The notes beneath the pieces are model-generated. The model was not told the DNA's origin. It ran no database searches and saw only the letters and a list, made by a program, of their open reading frames with translations. A program made the position numbers and the translations under genes. Shown piece after piece: positions 5,610-6,128 of a stretch of DNA of 6,128 nt. The number at the start of each line of letters is the position of its first letter. Positions within the stretch are counted from its first letter, which is position 1. Source of the DNA: Sporomusa sp. (GTDB lineage Bacteria > Bacillota_C > Negativicutes > Sporomusales > Sporomusaceae); assembly GCA_029256645.1 (NCBI GenBank), contig JAQSXM010000266.1, positions 1-6,128 on the forward strand, in the 5' to 3' direction.

Positions 5610-6128
5610 AAATAAATACCCAAGCTGTGTCAAACGTTCTCTGTTAGACACAGTTATTATATTGGGGGCATTAAAACTGCTGCCTTCTGCCGTCAGGCGC
5701 TTTTGGCGGCGTTTAATCCGTATACAATATAAAAAGAATAGTTGGCAAAACCTTTTGATTGATTTTTGATGACCGGCATTGGCTGGACGCTTAATCCAAT
5801 CCAGATAAAGCTGATCAATGATATCAGATACTGTTACCGTAAAATTCTGCCGGGAAATAAACTCCACCAACTGCAGGCATTCTCTCATTAGTGTATAGAG
5901 AGCCTGTTGCCGAAACAGATCATTTACAGATCCGGAATTAAGTTCTGCGGTTAACAGGCGGCGCCCGGCTTCAAAGAGTGGATAGACAATATCAAAACTC
6001 TCTGATAGGCTGCGTTGCGCTACCGCAAGCCTGGCAGCTTGCCCGGCACCATCAACTGCCTGACGCCAAGAGTCATTTGTGCGAACCTGTATCGCTAAAT
6101 CAAGACTCAGCATAGATATTGCACCGGC
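5607..6128 (-). CDS. Hypothetical protein, 5'-partial at window edge
   Basis: I do not recognise this protein. The frame is open across the right edge of the window, with five more sense codons upstream of the ATG at 6113 and no ribosome binding site before that ATG, so the real start probably lies outside. The visible 173 residues are soluble-looking and mainly helical: an acidic/neutral first part (about residues 10-110 from the ATG) rich in Leu, Ala and Gln, then a strongly basic segment with KSIKRF, a short hydrophobic patch FCQLFFLYCI and RIKRRQKR, and a terminal TVSNRERLTQLGYLF. The basic run could contact nucleic acid or a membrane, but that is only a suggestion from composition. It is convergent with the acyltransferase gene and shares its terminator; its upstream partners are not visible. 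Confidence 0.65.
   Translation of the reverse strand, partial: AGAISMLSLDLAIQVRTNDSWRQAVDGAGQAARLAVAQRSLSESFDIVYPLFEAGRRLLTAELNSGSVNDLFRQQALYTLMRECLQLVEFISRQNFTVTVSDIIDQLYLDWIKRPANAGHQKSIKRFCQLFFLYCIRIKRRQKRLTAEGSSFNAPNIITVSNRERLTQLGYLF

Overview
The window looks like a chromosomal segment from a low-to-moderate GC anaerobic Firmicute. Strong purine-rich ribosome binding sites, short intergenic gaps, TATAAT-type promoters and U-tract hairpin terminators support this. The style of the D-amino-acid aminotransferase and the CoxD/CoxE-like pair would fit the Negativicutes (Sporomusa/Pelosinus-like bacteria), but that placement is a guess from protein flavour, not from a marker gene. There are no RNA genes, insertion sequences, CRISPR arrays or phage genes.

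Left, plus strand (1-2573): a three-gene operon. It encodes a CoxD-type MoxR AAA+ ATPase whose start codon appears to be cut by the window edge by one base, an overlapping CoxE-type VWA-domain protein, and an unrecognised 86-residue helical protein ending in a CxxC motif. MoxR/VWA pairs act as chaperone modules that mature or insert metal centres into partner enzymes; the client is not in the window.

Centre, minus strand (2616-4387): a bcp-type single-cysteine peroxiredoxin, a D-amino-acid aminotransferase (dat) and a 113-residue protein with an internal Cys-Cys pair and a CxxCxxC tail. The last two are 18 bp apart and clearly co-transcribed. This set converges on the left operon, and one bidirectional hairpin serves both. 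Cysteine-rich C-terminal tails occur on three proteins around this junction (the MoxR ATPase, the 86-residue protein and the 113-residue protein), which is the most intriguing pattern here.

Right (4388-6128): a 124-bp divergent intergenic region holds two face-to-face promoter candidates, one for bcp and one for a membrane acyltransferase-3 family gene. That acyltransferase is frameshifted near 5300-5325: the conserved last part of the protein continues in another frame to 5559. A second strong bidirectional hairpin separates it from a convergent, unrecognised minus-strand gene that runs to the window edge.
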